Numbered from the stretch's first letter, positions 45,951-55,008 are shown. The stretch: 64,000 bases of DNA from Trichormus sp. NMC-1 (GCF_001858025.1 NZ_LZQD01000004.1:173134-237133), one strand, 5' to 3'. Translations and numbers: made by a program. The notes: generated by a model not told the origin, from the letters alone.

Positions 45951-46700
45951 TTACCCAGCAGAAATTACCTTAGTTGAAACCTGAAAACCTTTCCCAACTC
46001 CGTAACGTACAGTCTTAAATTCTACAAAATTTGTCTCTGGATTATAAACAGTATAAATCGCTTCTCCTGGATTTCTGCCCACATTACCCACACCTATCAC
46101 TTGACGCGGAGAAATTTCTACAGTTTCAGGAGTAGGGGAACTATCCAAAGTTGTCACACCTGTAGTAATAGAACCGGCTTCTAGCTGATATCTAAAAGCT
46201 AAACCAGAACGACCGCAGAATAAATTATTTGCTTGCATACGTCCCAAACGGTCAAGCATTTGGATAGGAGGCGTTTCTGGCGTTAGTGCTTCATCAATTG
46301 CTACCGTTGAACCGTGAATTAATAAACAATCAAGTTCAAAAAAACCAAAATCTAAATTTCGCAACCATTGCACAGTCGGACGAGAAACCGAATCCCAAAG
46401 TAACTTAACAGTATCTCCCCCATACTTAGCCATTAACTCTGTCGGTTCCCCAGTTCCAGCCACACCGTGGAGAATAAAACATTGTTCTTCCCACCAACCC
46501 TTACAAACTAAAGGTTCCAACTCCCCGCGCTTTGGGTTCCGTACTCTTGTCACCAACTTCTCAGAATCTTGATTTGGCCCCACCAAATCGCCCAAAATAT
46601 ATAAAGCCTCAACATCCCGCAGACGCTTAACATCAGCCATTACAGCCTCATAAGCCGCCAAATTACCCTCAATTCCACTCAAAATCGCCCATTTAGTCAT
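45951..46700 (-). CDS. degenerate calcineurin-like phosphoesterase (probable pseudoenzyme)
   Basis: A 249-residue relative of YfcE-type metallophosphoesterases. The fold is recognisable from WAILSGIEGNLAAYEAV, YILGDLVGP, LLIHGS and IGVGNVGRNP. Ligand motifs are mostly lost: DxH is GIE, GNH(D/E) is GWWE and GHTH is GRSG; only the Asp of GDLVG and the His of HGS remain. It probably does not hydrolyse phosphoesters in the normal way and may bind or regulate. It follows the 46932 gene in the same direction, 231 bp apart, with a G-rich repeat in the gap. Confidence 0.75.
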   Translation of the reverse strand: MTKWAILSGIEGNLAAYEAVMADVKRLRDVEALYILGDLVGPNQDSEKLVTRVRNPKRGELEPLVCKGWWEEQCFILHGVAGTGEPTELMAKYGGDTVKLLWDSVSRPTVQWLRNLDFGFFELDCLLIHGSTVAIDEALTPETPPIQMLDRLGRMQANNLFCGRSGLAFRYQLEAGSITTGVTTLDSSPTPETVEISPRQVIGVGNVGRNPGEAIYTVYNPETNFVEFKTVRYGVGKGFQVSTKVISAG

Positions 46701-46843
46701 TTTCTTATTTTTCTGCGCTCTCTGCGCCGCTGCGGTTGGAATAGACTTTTTCCATCATTCCAGATATCATCTGCCTTTATCTACGGTTAATGGCTTCTTA
46801 TTTGAACTTTTGCAAACAGTCTCAATCTCTGACTTGAAAATAA

Positions 46844-46884
46844 GACCCCACCCCTAACCCCTCCCCGCTGTTTCGTGGAGGGGA
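46844..46884 (-). repeat. G-rich interspersed repeat, copy 2
   Basis: GACCCCACCCCTAACCCC then TCCCCGC, the reverse complement of the element at 941-982 with small changes. It separates the two phosphoesterase genes. Confidence 0.6.
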
Positions 46885-46931
46885 ATAAGAAGTTTTTTTT
46901 CATGTGTTCTGGTGTACGTAGTTCATGATGG

Positions 46932-47744
46932 CTACTTAGTACAAACATGAGTTGCATCATCAGCCCTTTCAGCATATTCCAAACCTTGAGACAAACGCCA
47001 AGCAAAAATAGCAGGTAAACCCTTCTCAATAATTGCGGCACAGGTTTTTTGATAATTGTAAGCAACTTCCCGCAGCTTCACATCTTGATTATCGGTGTCA
47101 TAAATTACATAAGTTGCATTAGGTCTTCCATGTCGAGGTTCTCCCACAGAACCGACATTAATAATCCGTTTCAAGTTAGCTGTAAAATTGATTTCCCTTG
47201 CTTCTGTACCTTCACCTTGAACACGCACTTGCAAACTTCCTGCATCCAAATTACGGACATAAGGGACATGAGTATGTCCACAAAAAAGTACATCTGCATC
47301 TGTGGAAAGTACTCGCTCCAATGCTGCAAAAGCGTCAAGTTCTGGTAACAAGTATTCATGGTTGCTGTGAGGACTACCGTGAACAAAAGCTAAATTTTCC
47401 TCACGCAAACTATGGGGTAATTGGGCTAAAAATTCTCTATTTTCGGGTTTTATTTGTTGATTTGTCCATTCATGAGCTATTTTACCCCTGTTTTCAGCTA
47501 ATAAAGAAGGATAACTGCAATCGCAAGCATTTAAACCTTCTACAATATCTTCATCCCAACAACCAGAACAAGTAGGAATATCCAGAGAACGAATTTGTGT
47601 CACTACCTCATTTGGATAGGGGCCATATCCGACTAAATCTCCCAGACAAAAGATTTTTTCCACTTTTTGGTAATCTATATCTGATAAAACTGCATCCAAA
47701 GCTTCAGAGTTGCCATGAATACAAGACATAATTGCTATTTTCAC
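46932..47744 (-). CDS. calcineurin-like phosphoesterase with Cys-substituted metal site
   Basis: A 270-residue YfcE-like metallophosphoesterase. The five motifs are present but altered: the usual SDIHGN is SCIHGN (C8, H10), GDLVGYG keeps D36, the usual GNHD is GCWD (C62), and HGSPH (H122) and CGHTHVP (H157, H159) are intact. Two oxygen ligands are therefore replaced by Cys, which favours zinc. Further Cys lie at 33, 59, 74, 76 and 155. The start is a GTG that overlaps the upstream gene's TGA, so it is translated from the NTPase operon behind the Zur-type box at 48529. Confidence 0.8.
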   Translation of the reverse strand: MKIAIMSCIHGNSEALDAVLSDIDYQKVEKIFCLGDLVGYGPYPNEVVTQIRSLDIPTCSGCWDEDIVEGLNACDCSYPSLLAENRGKIAHEWTNQQIKPENREFLAQLPHSLREENLAFVHGSPHSNHEYLLPELDAFAALERVLSTDADVLFCGHTHVPYVRNLDAGSLQVRVQGEGTEAREINFTANLKRIINVGSVGEPRHGRPNATYVIYDTDNQDVKLREVAYNYQKTCAAIIEKGLPAIFAWRLSQGLEYAERADDATHVCTK

Positions 47745-48520
47745 TGAGTTATCTCTCCTTCTGATAAAATCTCTTTGACCTGTTCTTGGTATTGTTTAAT
47801 GCCAATGTCTGACAAATAACAATCTTGCAAAGTTTGTTTAATTGCTGACTCGTCTAAATTTTTACCCCATACTTCTATACCACTAAAGCGCTCTGGTCTG
47901 CCTTCTAAATGACGTGGAATATCCAATTCCAGAAAATCGGTTGTGGGGATACCCGCAACAAAATCACCGTAAATTGACCGACCATCGGCTACATCAAAGA
48001 TGCCTTTAGCACGGGTAACTTGACCATAAGCATGATGAGTAATTTCATACCAAAAGTCATGTAAACTGTCTTCATCAATAACTTGACCACTGCTGGGAAC
48101 GCGCCAAAGTTGACTTGGGGAAATACTGATATCAATATTTGCACCTTTGATAATTTTTTCTGCCCAATTATGATATTCAGAATCTTTGAGGTGTGGTGGT
48201 AAAATGGCTATAGCAATATAGGGTACATCGTTTAATATTTGCTGAATTGCAGTTAATTCCAAATAAAACCCCAGTTCAATATAGGCTAGTTTGGCGGTTT
48301 CTAGCTGGGTGTAAAATTCGATTTCTTGACCATCTCCAAAGACTTTTACTTCTGGGAATTCCGCAGCTAGGCGCGTTTGGTCTATGGGAACCTTGCCATT
48401 TCCAGGACTATAATAGATTACATTGTCCAGGGAAGCGGTATTTTGCAACTTTTGGCAAATCCAAGTAGTTTTCCCACAGCCAGCAGGTCCAGCAACCACT
48501 GTGATAATTGGTATATTCAT
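47741..48520 (-). CDS. CobW-like P-loop NTPase
   Basis: A 259-residue relative of CobW proteins. Walker A GPAGCGKTT is at 11-19 and a CobW C-terminal domain is seen in QVTRAKGIFDVADGR, then GRPERFSGIEVWGKNLDESAIKQTLQDC. The CxCC metal motif and the NKxD base-recognition motif are absent, so it is a reduced or divergent member. It heads an operon with two phosphoesterases; its stop overlaps the next start. An AT-rich palindrome just upstream (48525-48541) matches the box before the true cobW gene at 42051. Confidence 0.8.
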   Translation of the reverse strand: MNIPIITVVAGPAGCGKTTWICQKLQNTASLDNVIYYSPGNGKVPIDQTRLAAEFPEVKVFGDGQEIEFYTQLETAKLAYIELGFYLELTAIQQILNDVPYIAIAILPPHLKDSEYHNWAEKIIKGANIDISISPSQLWRVPSSGQVIDEDSLHDFWYEITHHAYGQVTRAKGIFDVADGRSIYGDFVAGIPTTDFLELDIPRHLEGRPERFSGIEVWGKNLDESAIKQTLQDCYLSDIGIKQYQEQVKEILSEGEITQ

Positions 48521-48524
48521 ATTT

Positions 48525-48541
48525 TAATGATAATCATTATT
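48525..48541. promoter_or_regulatory. putative Zur box of the NTPase-phosphoesterase operon
   Basis: TAATGATAATCATTATT contains a perfect 7-1-7 palindrome (48525-48539) and the same GATAATCATTAT core as the box at 43051. It lies 5-20 bp before the start at 48520. Confidence 0.65.
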
Positions 48542-48629
48542 GTGTATTTTGCCAAGTTAAGTTGGGTACTCTAAAGTTTACTTCTATACGTTTACCAGAA
48601 ATGCCAAGATAGATTTAGATAATTTATGA

Positions 48630-49320
48630 TCAGCGTTCTTTAAAATAAAGACGATATAAATTACAAAGTGATTGCACCTCATTTCCTTTAAATTCAATTA
48701 AACCCAAACTACGTAATTTAAAGGCTTGTGCAGACTCTATTTTAATAGGAACATCACTGTTAATTACTTGTTGCATTGCTGTTTTTAACAACTTATCTTT
48801 TTCAAGTTCTAAAACATAGAAGCGTAAAAAGTCTCTATATAATCCTTGTTCAGTGGGAGCAATTTTCAGAAATTGTTCTAAACTTAAATTACCTTTAGCA
48901 ATTTCATCAAGCGCAGTTGTTAATAAATAAGGATGGCCATCAATCATTTCTCTTAATTGGTTTATTTCTGTATCTGACCAATTTAAACTAAGTAGATGAA
49001 CTAATTCTTTTACTTGTGTGGCATTAAATTCTTCTATTTCGACAGATAAACCGACATTAAAGGGAGATTGATTGACATTTAGAGCTACATAAACTTCTTG
49101 AGAATGAGCAATTACTAAACGTAATTTTTGCCAAATATCTTCTGTTTTTGCGTTTTCGTGCCAAGCTCGTAATAAAGCGGAAAATTGTTGAGTACTCTCC
49201 AGCTTTCACCGCTTGATATAAATCTTCATCAGCTTTGCGTGTGACGTAGGTGGGTGCATGAGGAGGAAGACTACCACCGAATTGATATTGATAATTCTGG
49301 GAATCTAAAAAGGATGTCAT
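48630..49320 (-). pseudogene. AAA-like ATPase domain gene with large internal deletion
   Basis: The first frame starts at 49320 and gives GGSLPPHAPTYVTRKAD and LYQAVKAGE, the N-terminal signature of a cyanobacterial AAA-like domain family that normally continues with FCYVLNSRQMGKSSL. Here it breaks at about 49199. A second frame starts at the same point with ESTQQFSALLRAWHENAKTE and runs on, open, through LRLVIAHSQEVYVALN, EIEEFNATQVKELVHLLSL and MIDGHPYLLTTALDEIAKGN to the end at 48630. So the segment with Walker A and B has been deleted and the rest thrown out of frame. It cannot make a functional ATPase. Confidence 0.78.
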
Positions 49321-49528
49321 CTTATGCTATTTGGGGTTATTTTGTCAATCCTTAAGGGCTAATTATAATCTAGCTTCGCCAATAGAATCTTTTCAGAGAG
49401 AATTTTTAGATGTAATAATCAGTTAAAATTTACTATATGTAGTAAAACTTAATTTTTCAAAAAAAAATGTTGAAAAAATTATTACCTGCTCTATTCCTAG
49501 TGATTAAGAAAAGAGTTGGCAAATCCCT

Positions 49529-50563
49529 ATGATCTTGTTTTTCAGTAAGATGTTCAGCCGTTGGGTGGCGGCTGGTGTCAAGCTCCGTACTTCCACCTAT
49601 GAACTTACAAAAAACAATCTGCGGATTCAGGGAATCATACTGTTTGTTATCATCAACATCATTTGGGGAACAACCTTTCCACTTATTGAAAAAACAGTCA
49701 GCAGCCTTTCATCAAGTGTATTAATTGCTATGCGATTTGGTGTGGCAGCATTATTCTTCAGTGGCAACTTGCGTGGTCTAAACAGGCTGATATTACGCGA
49801 TGGTTTACTACTGGGAATCGTATTCTTTGCCTATCTAGCAGTTGAAACAGTCGCTCTAGAGAGTATTCATGCCAACCGGGCAGCATTTATTGTCAGCCTG
49901 AGTGCAATCTTAGTACCTTTACTAGGTTTGTTTTTTGGTCGGCGCTTACCGTTGAAAACTTTCCTATCTGCTGGACTTGCCGTTATTGGAATCGGCGTGA
50001 TGTTTTGGGGAGGGGGAGTATTAGGAATTGGCGATTTGTTAATGTTAGGTGATGCCTTTATTTATGCAGGTTATACTCTCCTACTAGAACAAATAGCACC
50101 CCGCTACCCATCGTTATCACTTACTAGCGTCCAATTGTGTGTCGTTGCAGTTATGGGCGCAATCTGGAGTAACACAAACTTAGTTAAAGAGTTTGAGGTT
50201 ATCAATGAGAACTGGGGCGTGATTCTTTACCTGGGGTTGGTAGCAACTGCCATGATTATCTGGCTTCAGACATTAGCTCAACGATGGATTCGGGCTGAAG
50301 AAGCAGCTTTACTCTACACACTTGAACCAATATTCTCAGCGATATTCTCGTTTTGGATACTTGGCGAACAGCTGGGATTAAGCGGTTTCATTGGCGCGGC
50401 TTTTGTTTTATCTGCAATAGTTCTCAGCCAAAACTCTCAAGATTCCGAGCCGGATATGCCGGATATACAGATTGATGTCAGTGAATCAACATCTGCTTTG
50501 CTGGTTGTCGCGGAGGTTAATCGTATAAAATCAAACAGCTTGGAATCTGAAATTCTCTCATAG
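49529..50563 (+). CDS. EamA/DMT family transporter
   Basis: A 344-residue membrane protein with about ten helices in two EamA halves. The first half begins GIILFVIINIIWGTTFPLIEKTV and the second has GLVATAMIIWLQTLAQRWIRAEEAALLYTLEPIFSAIFSFWILGE, the typical DMT signature near the C-terminal half. A hydrophilic tail of about 45 residues follows. DMT carriers export metabolites such as amino acids; the substrate is not predictable. It precedes dapB by 90 bp in the same direction. Confidence 0.86.
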   Translation: MILFFSKMFSRWVAAGVKLRTSTYELTKNNLRIQGIILFVIINIIWGTTFPLIEKTVSSLSSSVLIAMRFGVAALFFSGNLRGLNRLILRDGLLLGIVFFAYLAVETVALESIHANRAAFIVSLSAILVPLLGLFFGRRLPLKTFLSAGLAVIGIGVMFWGGGVLGIGDLLMLGDAFIYAGYTLLLEQIAPRYPSLSLTSVQLCVVAVMGAIWSNTNLVKEFEVINENWGVILYLGLVATAMIIWLQTLAQRWIRAEEAALLYTLEPIFSAIFSFWILGEQLGLSGFIGAAFVLSAIVLSQNSQDSEPDMPDIQIDVSESTSALLVVAEVNRIKSNSLESEILS

Positions 50564-50653
50564 GACTAGTCCCGCCTTCTCAGAATTAAAAACGGAGACG
50601 GTTGTTGGGACTGGGGCAAGATGTAAAATGACTAAAAACCCATTTCTGGAAAT

Positions 50654-51490
50654 ATGACAAATCAATCTACTATCCCAGTCATTGTCAATGGTGCAGCTGG
50701 CAAAATGGGACGTGAAGTAATCAAAGCAGTGGCTCAAGCACCGGATCTGATTTTAATGGGCGCGCTCGATACCTCACCGGCACATCAGGGCAAGGATGCA
50801 GGGGAATTGGCAGGTTTAAGTGAACCTTTAGAAGTGCCAATTACCAATCAATTAGAGCCGATGTTAGGCTATGTGGCGGGTGAAAGACAGATGGCTCCTG
50901 GAGTGATGGTAGATTTTACCCATCCAGATTCAGTTTATAATAATATTCGCAGTGCGATCGCTTACGGTATTCGTCCGGTGGTCGGAACCACAGGTTTAAG
51001 TCCTGAACAAATTCAAGATTTGACAGATTTTGCGGAAAAAGCCAGTACAGGTTGCTTGCTGATTCCTAATTTCTCCATTGGCATGGTATTGCTACAACAA
51101 GCCGCAGTTACAGCTTCTAAATATTTTGATCATGTAGAAATTATTGAACTTCATCATAACCAAAAAGCAGATGCTCCTAGTGGTACAGCTATTCAAACAG
51201 CCCAACTTTTAGCCGAATTTGGTAAAACCTTTAACCCACCTCAAGTAGAAGAAACTGAGAAGATACCTGGAGCCAGAGGTTCTCTTGCTGATGAAGGGAT
51301 TAGAATTCATAGTATCCGCTTACCAGGACTGATTGCCCATCAAGAAGTCATTTTTGGCGCTGCGGGTCAAATTTACAGCTTACGCCATGATACAAGCGAT
51401 CGCGCCTGCTATATGCCCGGAGTCTTACTGGCAATTCGCAAAGTAAACGGGCTAAAGTCTTTAGTATATGGATTAGAAAAAATACTTTAA
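50654..51490 (+). CDS. dapB: 4-hydroxy-tetrahydrodipicolinate reductase
   Basis: A 278-residue DapB, the second enzyme of the diaminopimelate/lysine branch, reducing HTPA with NAD(P)H. The cofactor site GAAGKMGR is at 13-20. The catalytic segment [15 protein letters not shown] holds the His pair and Lys. [16 protein letters not shown] and GTTGLSPEQ are also conserved. Length is slightly above the usual 270. No other dap gene is near. Confidence 0.95.
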   Translation: MTNQSTIPVIVNGAAGKMGREVIKAVAQAPDLILMGALDTSPAHQGKDAGELAGLSEPLEVPITNQLEPMLGYVAGERQMAPGVMVDFTHPDSVYNNIRSAIAYGIRPVVGTTGLSPEQIQDLTDFAEKASTGCLLIPNFSIGMVLLQQAAVTASKYFDHVEIIELHHNQKADAPSGTAIQTAQLLAEFGKTFNPPQVEETEKIPGARGSLADEGIRIHSIRLPGLIAHQEVIFGAAGQIYSLRHDTSDRACYMPGVLLAIRKVNGLKSLVYGLEKIL

Positions 51491-51524
51491 AGAAGGAGTC
51501 AGGAGAAATAAAGAACAAAGAAGT

Positions 51525-51586
51525 TGACTCATCACTCAGCACTCGGTACTCATCACTTGGTACTCATCACTCAGCACTCACTACTC
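51525..51586. repeat. ACTCATCACTC-type degenerate repeats
   Basis: Variants of GGTACTCATCACTCAGCACT repeat about three times up to the next start codon. The frame is open through them and would add 21 low-complexity residues if an upstream start were used. Confidence 0.55.
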
Positions 51587-52318
51587 ATGCTTGTTCCCCT
51601 GACGCGCCAAAAATTTGAACAAATCATCCCCTTCATTGCCACTGGTTCCCAGTACAAATACTACTGGGGAAAGTTCAGCAATTTTTTGCAGCGGCTGTTA
51701 ATTTCTGTAGTTACTGTAGTTGTAATTTTACTGGTTCAAATCCTTTTCAAGCTGGATTTTGGGTTGATTTTGGTATTCGGGGTATTTGGCGCTTTTTTTT
51801 GGCTGTGGTATCCAGTCCTTCAAGCTAGTCTACGCAATGCGAAATGCCGCCGTTTCAAGTACAGCGGCTTTTTTCGTGGACGAGTCATAGATTGGTGGAT
51901 TACAGATAAGTTGACTGGTAAACAAGAAACCGTCAACAATAAAGGCGAGTTGGTAATAATTGAAAACCGCGAAAAACGAATTAACTTAGAATTGGGCGAT
52001 GACACCGGATTTATTGTTGAATTTGATGCACCATTGCGTCCTGCCCACAAAGCGATCGCTCGTGGTCAAATAGCAGAAATGGTAGTCATGTCAAATAGCC
52101 CAGATTTAGGCAGCATCGAAGAATTTAGCAATATTTACATTCCCAATCGCAACTTATGGATCAGTGACTATCCATTAGTGCGACAGGATTTCTTCAATGA
52201 AGTCAGTCTCCGCTTACGTGAAGGACAACAAAAAAGACCACGCCGTCGCCCTCCACAAGGGCAAGGAGACAGAAGAGCAGAGAAACAGCGAGATCGAGAA
52301 GACGATGATAGATATTAA
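51587..52318 (+). CDS. membrane protein of unknown function, conserved type
   Basis: 243 residues from the ATG at 51587; a longer frame from 51524 would read only repeat DNA. Two adjacent membrane helices (LLISVVTVVVILLVQILFKL and LILVFGVFGAFFWLWYPVL) are followed by a soluble beta-rich domain that ends in a strongly basic then acidic tail (QQKRPRRRPPQGQGDRR, REDDDRY). I recognise no catalytic motif. It follows dapB by 97 bp. Confidence 0.65.
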   Translation: MLVPLTRQKFEQIIPFIATGSQYKYYWGKFSNFLQRLLISVVTVVVILLVQILFKLDFGLILVFGVFGAFFWLWYPVLQASLRNAKCRRFKYSGFFRGRVIDWWITDKLTGKQETVNNKGELVIIENREKRINLELGDDTGFIVEFDAPLRPAHKAIARGQIAEMVVMSNSPDLGSIEEFSNIYIPNRNLWISDYPLVRQDFFNEVSLRLREGQQKRPRRRPPQGQGDRRAEKQRDREDDDRY

Positions 52319-52354
52319 TACTCTCCAGCAGCCCCTGCACCCTGCCTCCTGCCT

Positions 52355-52984
52355 TCAATTTCCCCCATTCCGATCTTGGCCATAGGCTTGCCATGCTAAA
52401 TCAACCAAGCCATCAACAATTGCAGCTGCCACAACTGCATTACCTTTGCGACTGTCAATAGTAATATAAGGTACTAAAGATTCTTGTAAACGTTCTTTAA
52501 CATCATCTACGTTGACAAATCCCACGGGGGTAGCAATTATCAACGCAGGTCGAATTTCTTCAGTTTCAATTAAATCTACAAGTGCAGTTAATGCGGTTTG
52601 CGCTTGACCAACCACAAAGATACCCTCTGGGTACCGCTTGGCAAGGGTTTCAATTCCCCAAGCAGCACGAGTCCTTTCTTTTTGTGGGCGTGTCAGAGCT
52701 TCCATGCTGCAATACACCGGATTAGCAAAAGTGTTTTGAATGTCGTAAGCAATACCGACCTGTACCATTGGCACATCTACTACAATAGTGGTGCGTGCTG
52801 CTAGTGCTGCTGCTCCTGATTGTAAAGCGTGTTCCGAAAACCGGATCAACGACTTGTACTCAAAATCAGACGTGGCGTATATTACTCGCCGGACTATCTC
52901 ATACTCTGCTGGTGAAAAGACATGATCGCCAATTTCACTATCAATGATTGCCAAGCTTTGAGCATCAGTTACGTGCCATTCCAT
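52355..52984 (-). CDS. cobH: precorrin-8X methylmutase
   Basis: 209 residues from the ATG at 52984; an upstream start at 53002 would add six. CobH/CbiC moves a methyl group from C11 to C12 of precorrin-8X, yielding hydrogenobyrinate, in cobalamin synthesis. Family segments: DFEYKSLIRFSEHALQSGAAALAA with a candidate catalytic His, TTIVVDVPMVQVGI, VVGQAQTALTALVDLI, and ATPVGFVNVDDVKERL. Other cob genes are not in the window, as is usual for the scattered cyanobacterial pathway. Confidence 0.92.
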   Translation of the reverse strand: MEWHVTDAQSLAIIDSEIGDHVFSPAEYEIVRRVIYATSDFEYKSLIRFSEHALQSGAAALAARTTIVVDVPMVQVGIAYDIQNTFANPVYCSMEALTRPQKERTRAAWGIETLAKRYPEGIFVVGQAQTALTALVDLIETEEIRPALIIATPVGFVNVDDVKERLQESLVPYITIDSRKGNAVVAAAIVDGLVDLAWQAYGQDRNGGN

Positions 52985-53092
52985 TGCTGTTAAGCTTCTC
53001 ACATATCAGCTTTCAGCTTATCATCAGAAGGCAGGAAGAAGGTTATTCTCACCTGTCAAGAGTCAAGAGTCACCTGTTCCCTTCTTCTTAAC

Positions 53093-53902
53093 TCAAGACT
53101 CGGTACTGGAAGAAGGACGACTAAAAACTGGAGATAAATAGGCAACTAAAACACCCATCAGAAAAGCGGTGATATTACGAACTAGAGGCAGCCAATCGCT
53201 TGTACGAGTAACTACTGGTCCAATACCGAAGGCAATAAATAAAATTCCCCATAATGGTGAGAAAATTAAAGCCCATTGCCAAGCAAAAACTTGTTTATCA
53301 TTGCGAGGTTGAGCCGCAAAGCCACAAATCACCCCACCTATAGCGGAAGTAATGAGGGTAAGTATCCACTGTTCCCTTGGTAGACCAGGAACGACGTTAC
53401 AACCACCTTTAAGTAAACAACCTTTAACTGAATCTAAGGCTTGTAGGATGGCTTGGTCTTCCCCTTGTTCGCGCACAAAGTACAAGTTGCCAAAACGGGT
53501 TTGCAGTTCAATCCAGAAAGTCCTGGGTAAAAATTCATAAACTGCGTCACCAACACTAAAACTGAGGATATTACCGCCACGAGAGTCAGCAACCAAGAGA
53601 ATACTTTTGTCATCTAAACCCCAATATTTGATGACTGCTCTACCTGGAGTGCGGTCATACTGGGTTAATACTCGCAATTTCCAGCCCGTATCAGTTTCAA
53701 ATTGTTCTAGTTCTCTGACCAATTTTTCTTCTTGGGGGTCAGGGAGCGATTTAGCTAAATCTACAACTGGGGTGAATATGGCAGGTAGTAGGTCAGGATT
53801 TTCGTAAGCTAGGGCTGATGGAGATTGCATTGCCCAAATTGACCCAGAAAAACAAAAGACTGCAATGAATACTAAAACTCGTCGCCAAAAACAAAGCTGC
53901 AT
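53093..53902 (-). CDS. psb32: TPM-domain protein, Psb32/TLP18.3-like
   Basis: 269 residues. A signal peptide (VLVFIAVFCFSGSIWA) sends the TPM domain across the membrane. The domain has LVRELEQFETDTGWKLRVLTQYDRTPGRAVIKYWGLDDKSILLVADSRGGNILSF. Three hydrophobic segments near the C-terminus (about 180-260) anchor it. Psb32 and its plant relative TLP18.3 aid photosystem II repair under light stress. Whether this is the Psb32 orthologue or a paralogue cannot be settled from the window. Confidence 0.82.
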   Translation of the reverse strand: MQLCFWRRVLVFIAVFCFSGSIWAMQSPSALAYENPDLLPAIFTPVVDLAKSLPDPQEEKLVRELEQFETDTGWKLRVLTQYDRTPGRAVIKYWGLDDKSILLVADSRGGNILSFSVGDAVYEFLPRTFWIELQTRFGNLYFVREQGEDQAILQALDSVKGCLLKGGCNVVPGLPREQWILTLITSAIGGVICGFAAQPRNDKQVFAWQWALIFSPLWGILFIAFGIGPVVTRTSDWLPLVRNITAFLMGVLVAYLSPVFSRPSSSTES

Positions 53903-54002
53903 GGAATTTTTTTATATAAGTATTAACGGGTGGGAATGAAAACGTTGTGTTAAAAAAGTACGGGAAAAGTGATACTTCTTTACACTTGTTTACTTTACTC
54001 TA

Positions 54003-54038
54003 ATCTTAGTCATTAGTCATTAGTCATTAGTCATTGGT
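54003..54038. repeat. STRR heptamers (AGTCATT)
   Basis: Four copies of AGTCATT followed by a variant, the same unit as at 43982-44012. Confidence 0.7.
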
Positions 54039-54074
54039 GATTGGGTTATTAATCTCCCCCCTGTTCCCTGTCAC

Positions 54075-54611
54075 CTATTCGTCATCTAAATCGCTGTCCC
54101 AATTAGCAGTTTCACCATAACCATGATTGATGCGATAGGTTTCTGGTTGTGTGCGCTGATTTTGTAGCCTCGCTGCTTCTGGCTCTGGCAAAGTTAGCGG
54201 TGGTTTCTCATTTATGGGCAAGCGTTCGGCGTTTCGTCTCACAGGTTTTTTGCGCGTGAAAGTTTTCCACGCAGTTTTAACGCCAACTAAGACACTACGT
54301 GTAGTAACTTGAATATTCGCTGCTTGTTTTTTGGCGCTATCTAAGCTTTGATCTACTTGTTTAACGACTTGACTAGCACTTTTGACACCTTCACTAACAT
54401 CGTCAGTTAAATCTGTTATTTCTAAACTAGTATTGCGGATGGCGTTGAGAGTGGGTGGTAACTCCCGTGAGAGAGTATCAAAGAATTTTTCAGCACTGCG
54501 AGCAGCGCGTGCTAATTCCTGCAAAGCCGGTATAGCCGCCACTAAAACAGTAGTTAGACTAGCAGCGACTAAGAGAATGGAAAGTCCCAGCCAAAACAGA
54601 GGATCAATCAC
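54075..54611 (-). CDS. DUF948 domain protein
   Basis: 178 residues from a GTG at 54611. An N-terminal membrane helix (WLGLSILLVAASLTTVLVAAIPAL) leads into a coiled region with alternating hydrophobics (LTDDVSEGVKSASQVVKQVDQSLDSAKKQAANI) typical of DUF948, then a basic Pro-rich tail. Its neighbour 12 bp upstream is a YtxH protein. DUF948 and YtxH genes pair in many bacteria and are linked to envelope or general stress responses; no precise role is known. Confidence 0.75.
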   Translation of the reverse strand: MIDPLFWLGLSILLVAASLTTVLVAAIPALQELARAARSAEKFFDTLSRELPPTLNAIRNTSLEITDLTDDVSEGVKSASQVVKQVDQSLDSAKKQAANIQVTTRSVLVGVKTAWKTFTRKKPVRRNAERLPINEKPPLTLPEPEAARLQNQRTQPETYRINHGYGETANWDSDLDDE

Positions 54612-54622
54612 AGTTATGCTAT

Positions 54623-54979
54623 TTATGAGCTTTCTAGATGCTGGGTGAGAGAATCTGGATTTTCGGGATCAGCAGGTTTTTGCCGTTGTAGGGCTTGGTT
54701 TTCGCGCTGTGTAGCATCTACCCCAGCAGCGATCGCATCCCGCAGTCTCTCTAAAGTATCATCCCAGTTTCGCAAGGCGCTGGCAGAAAGACGATCTGCC
54801 TGGATTTGGACACTTGTTGATATATCTTCTGCCAATTCTGGTAAAGCATCAGCAGATTTTTTCAAAAGTTTACGTGTTTCGCGCCCTGTGCGTGGAGCAA
54901 CAAGCAAGCTGGTTAAAGCACCGATAGTCGCTCCTAGCATCAAACCGCCAATAAATACTCCAGAACGGTTATTAGACAT
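54623..54979 (-). CDS. YtxH domain protein
   Basis: 118 residues from the ATG at 54979; the upstream in-frame extension to 55063 looks unlike the family. The N-terminus GVFIGGLMLGATIGALTSLLVAPRTGRETRKLL is the YtxH signature (a Gly-rich membrane segment then APRTG). A long amphipathic helical part follows. The family is widespread, small and stress-linked, function undefined. It stands between the 55009 gene and the DUF948 gene in one direction with short gaps. Confidence 0.78.
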   Translation of the reverse strand: MSNNRSGVFIGGLMLGATIGALTSLLVAPRTGRETRKLLKKSADALPELAEDISTSVQIQADRLSASALRNWDDTLERLRDAIAAGVDATQRENQALQRQKPADPENPDSLTQHLESS

Positions 54980-55008
54980 CTTAATTATTTTTCTCTTTAA
55001 TACCCATT

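Noticed and set aside
51524-51586. Upstream extension MTHHSALGTHH of the 51587 gene
   Set aside because: The extension is a translation of ACTCATCACTC repeats, and the ATG at 51587 gives a protein start that looks natural.
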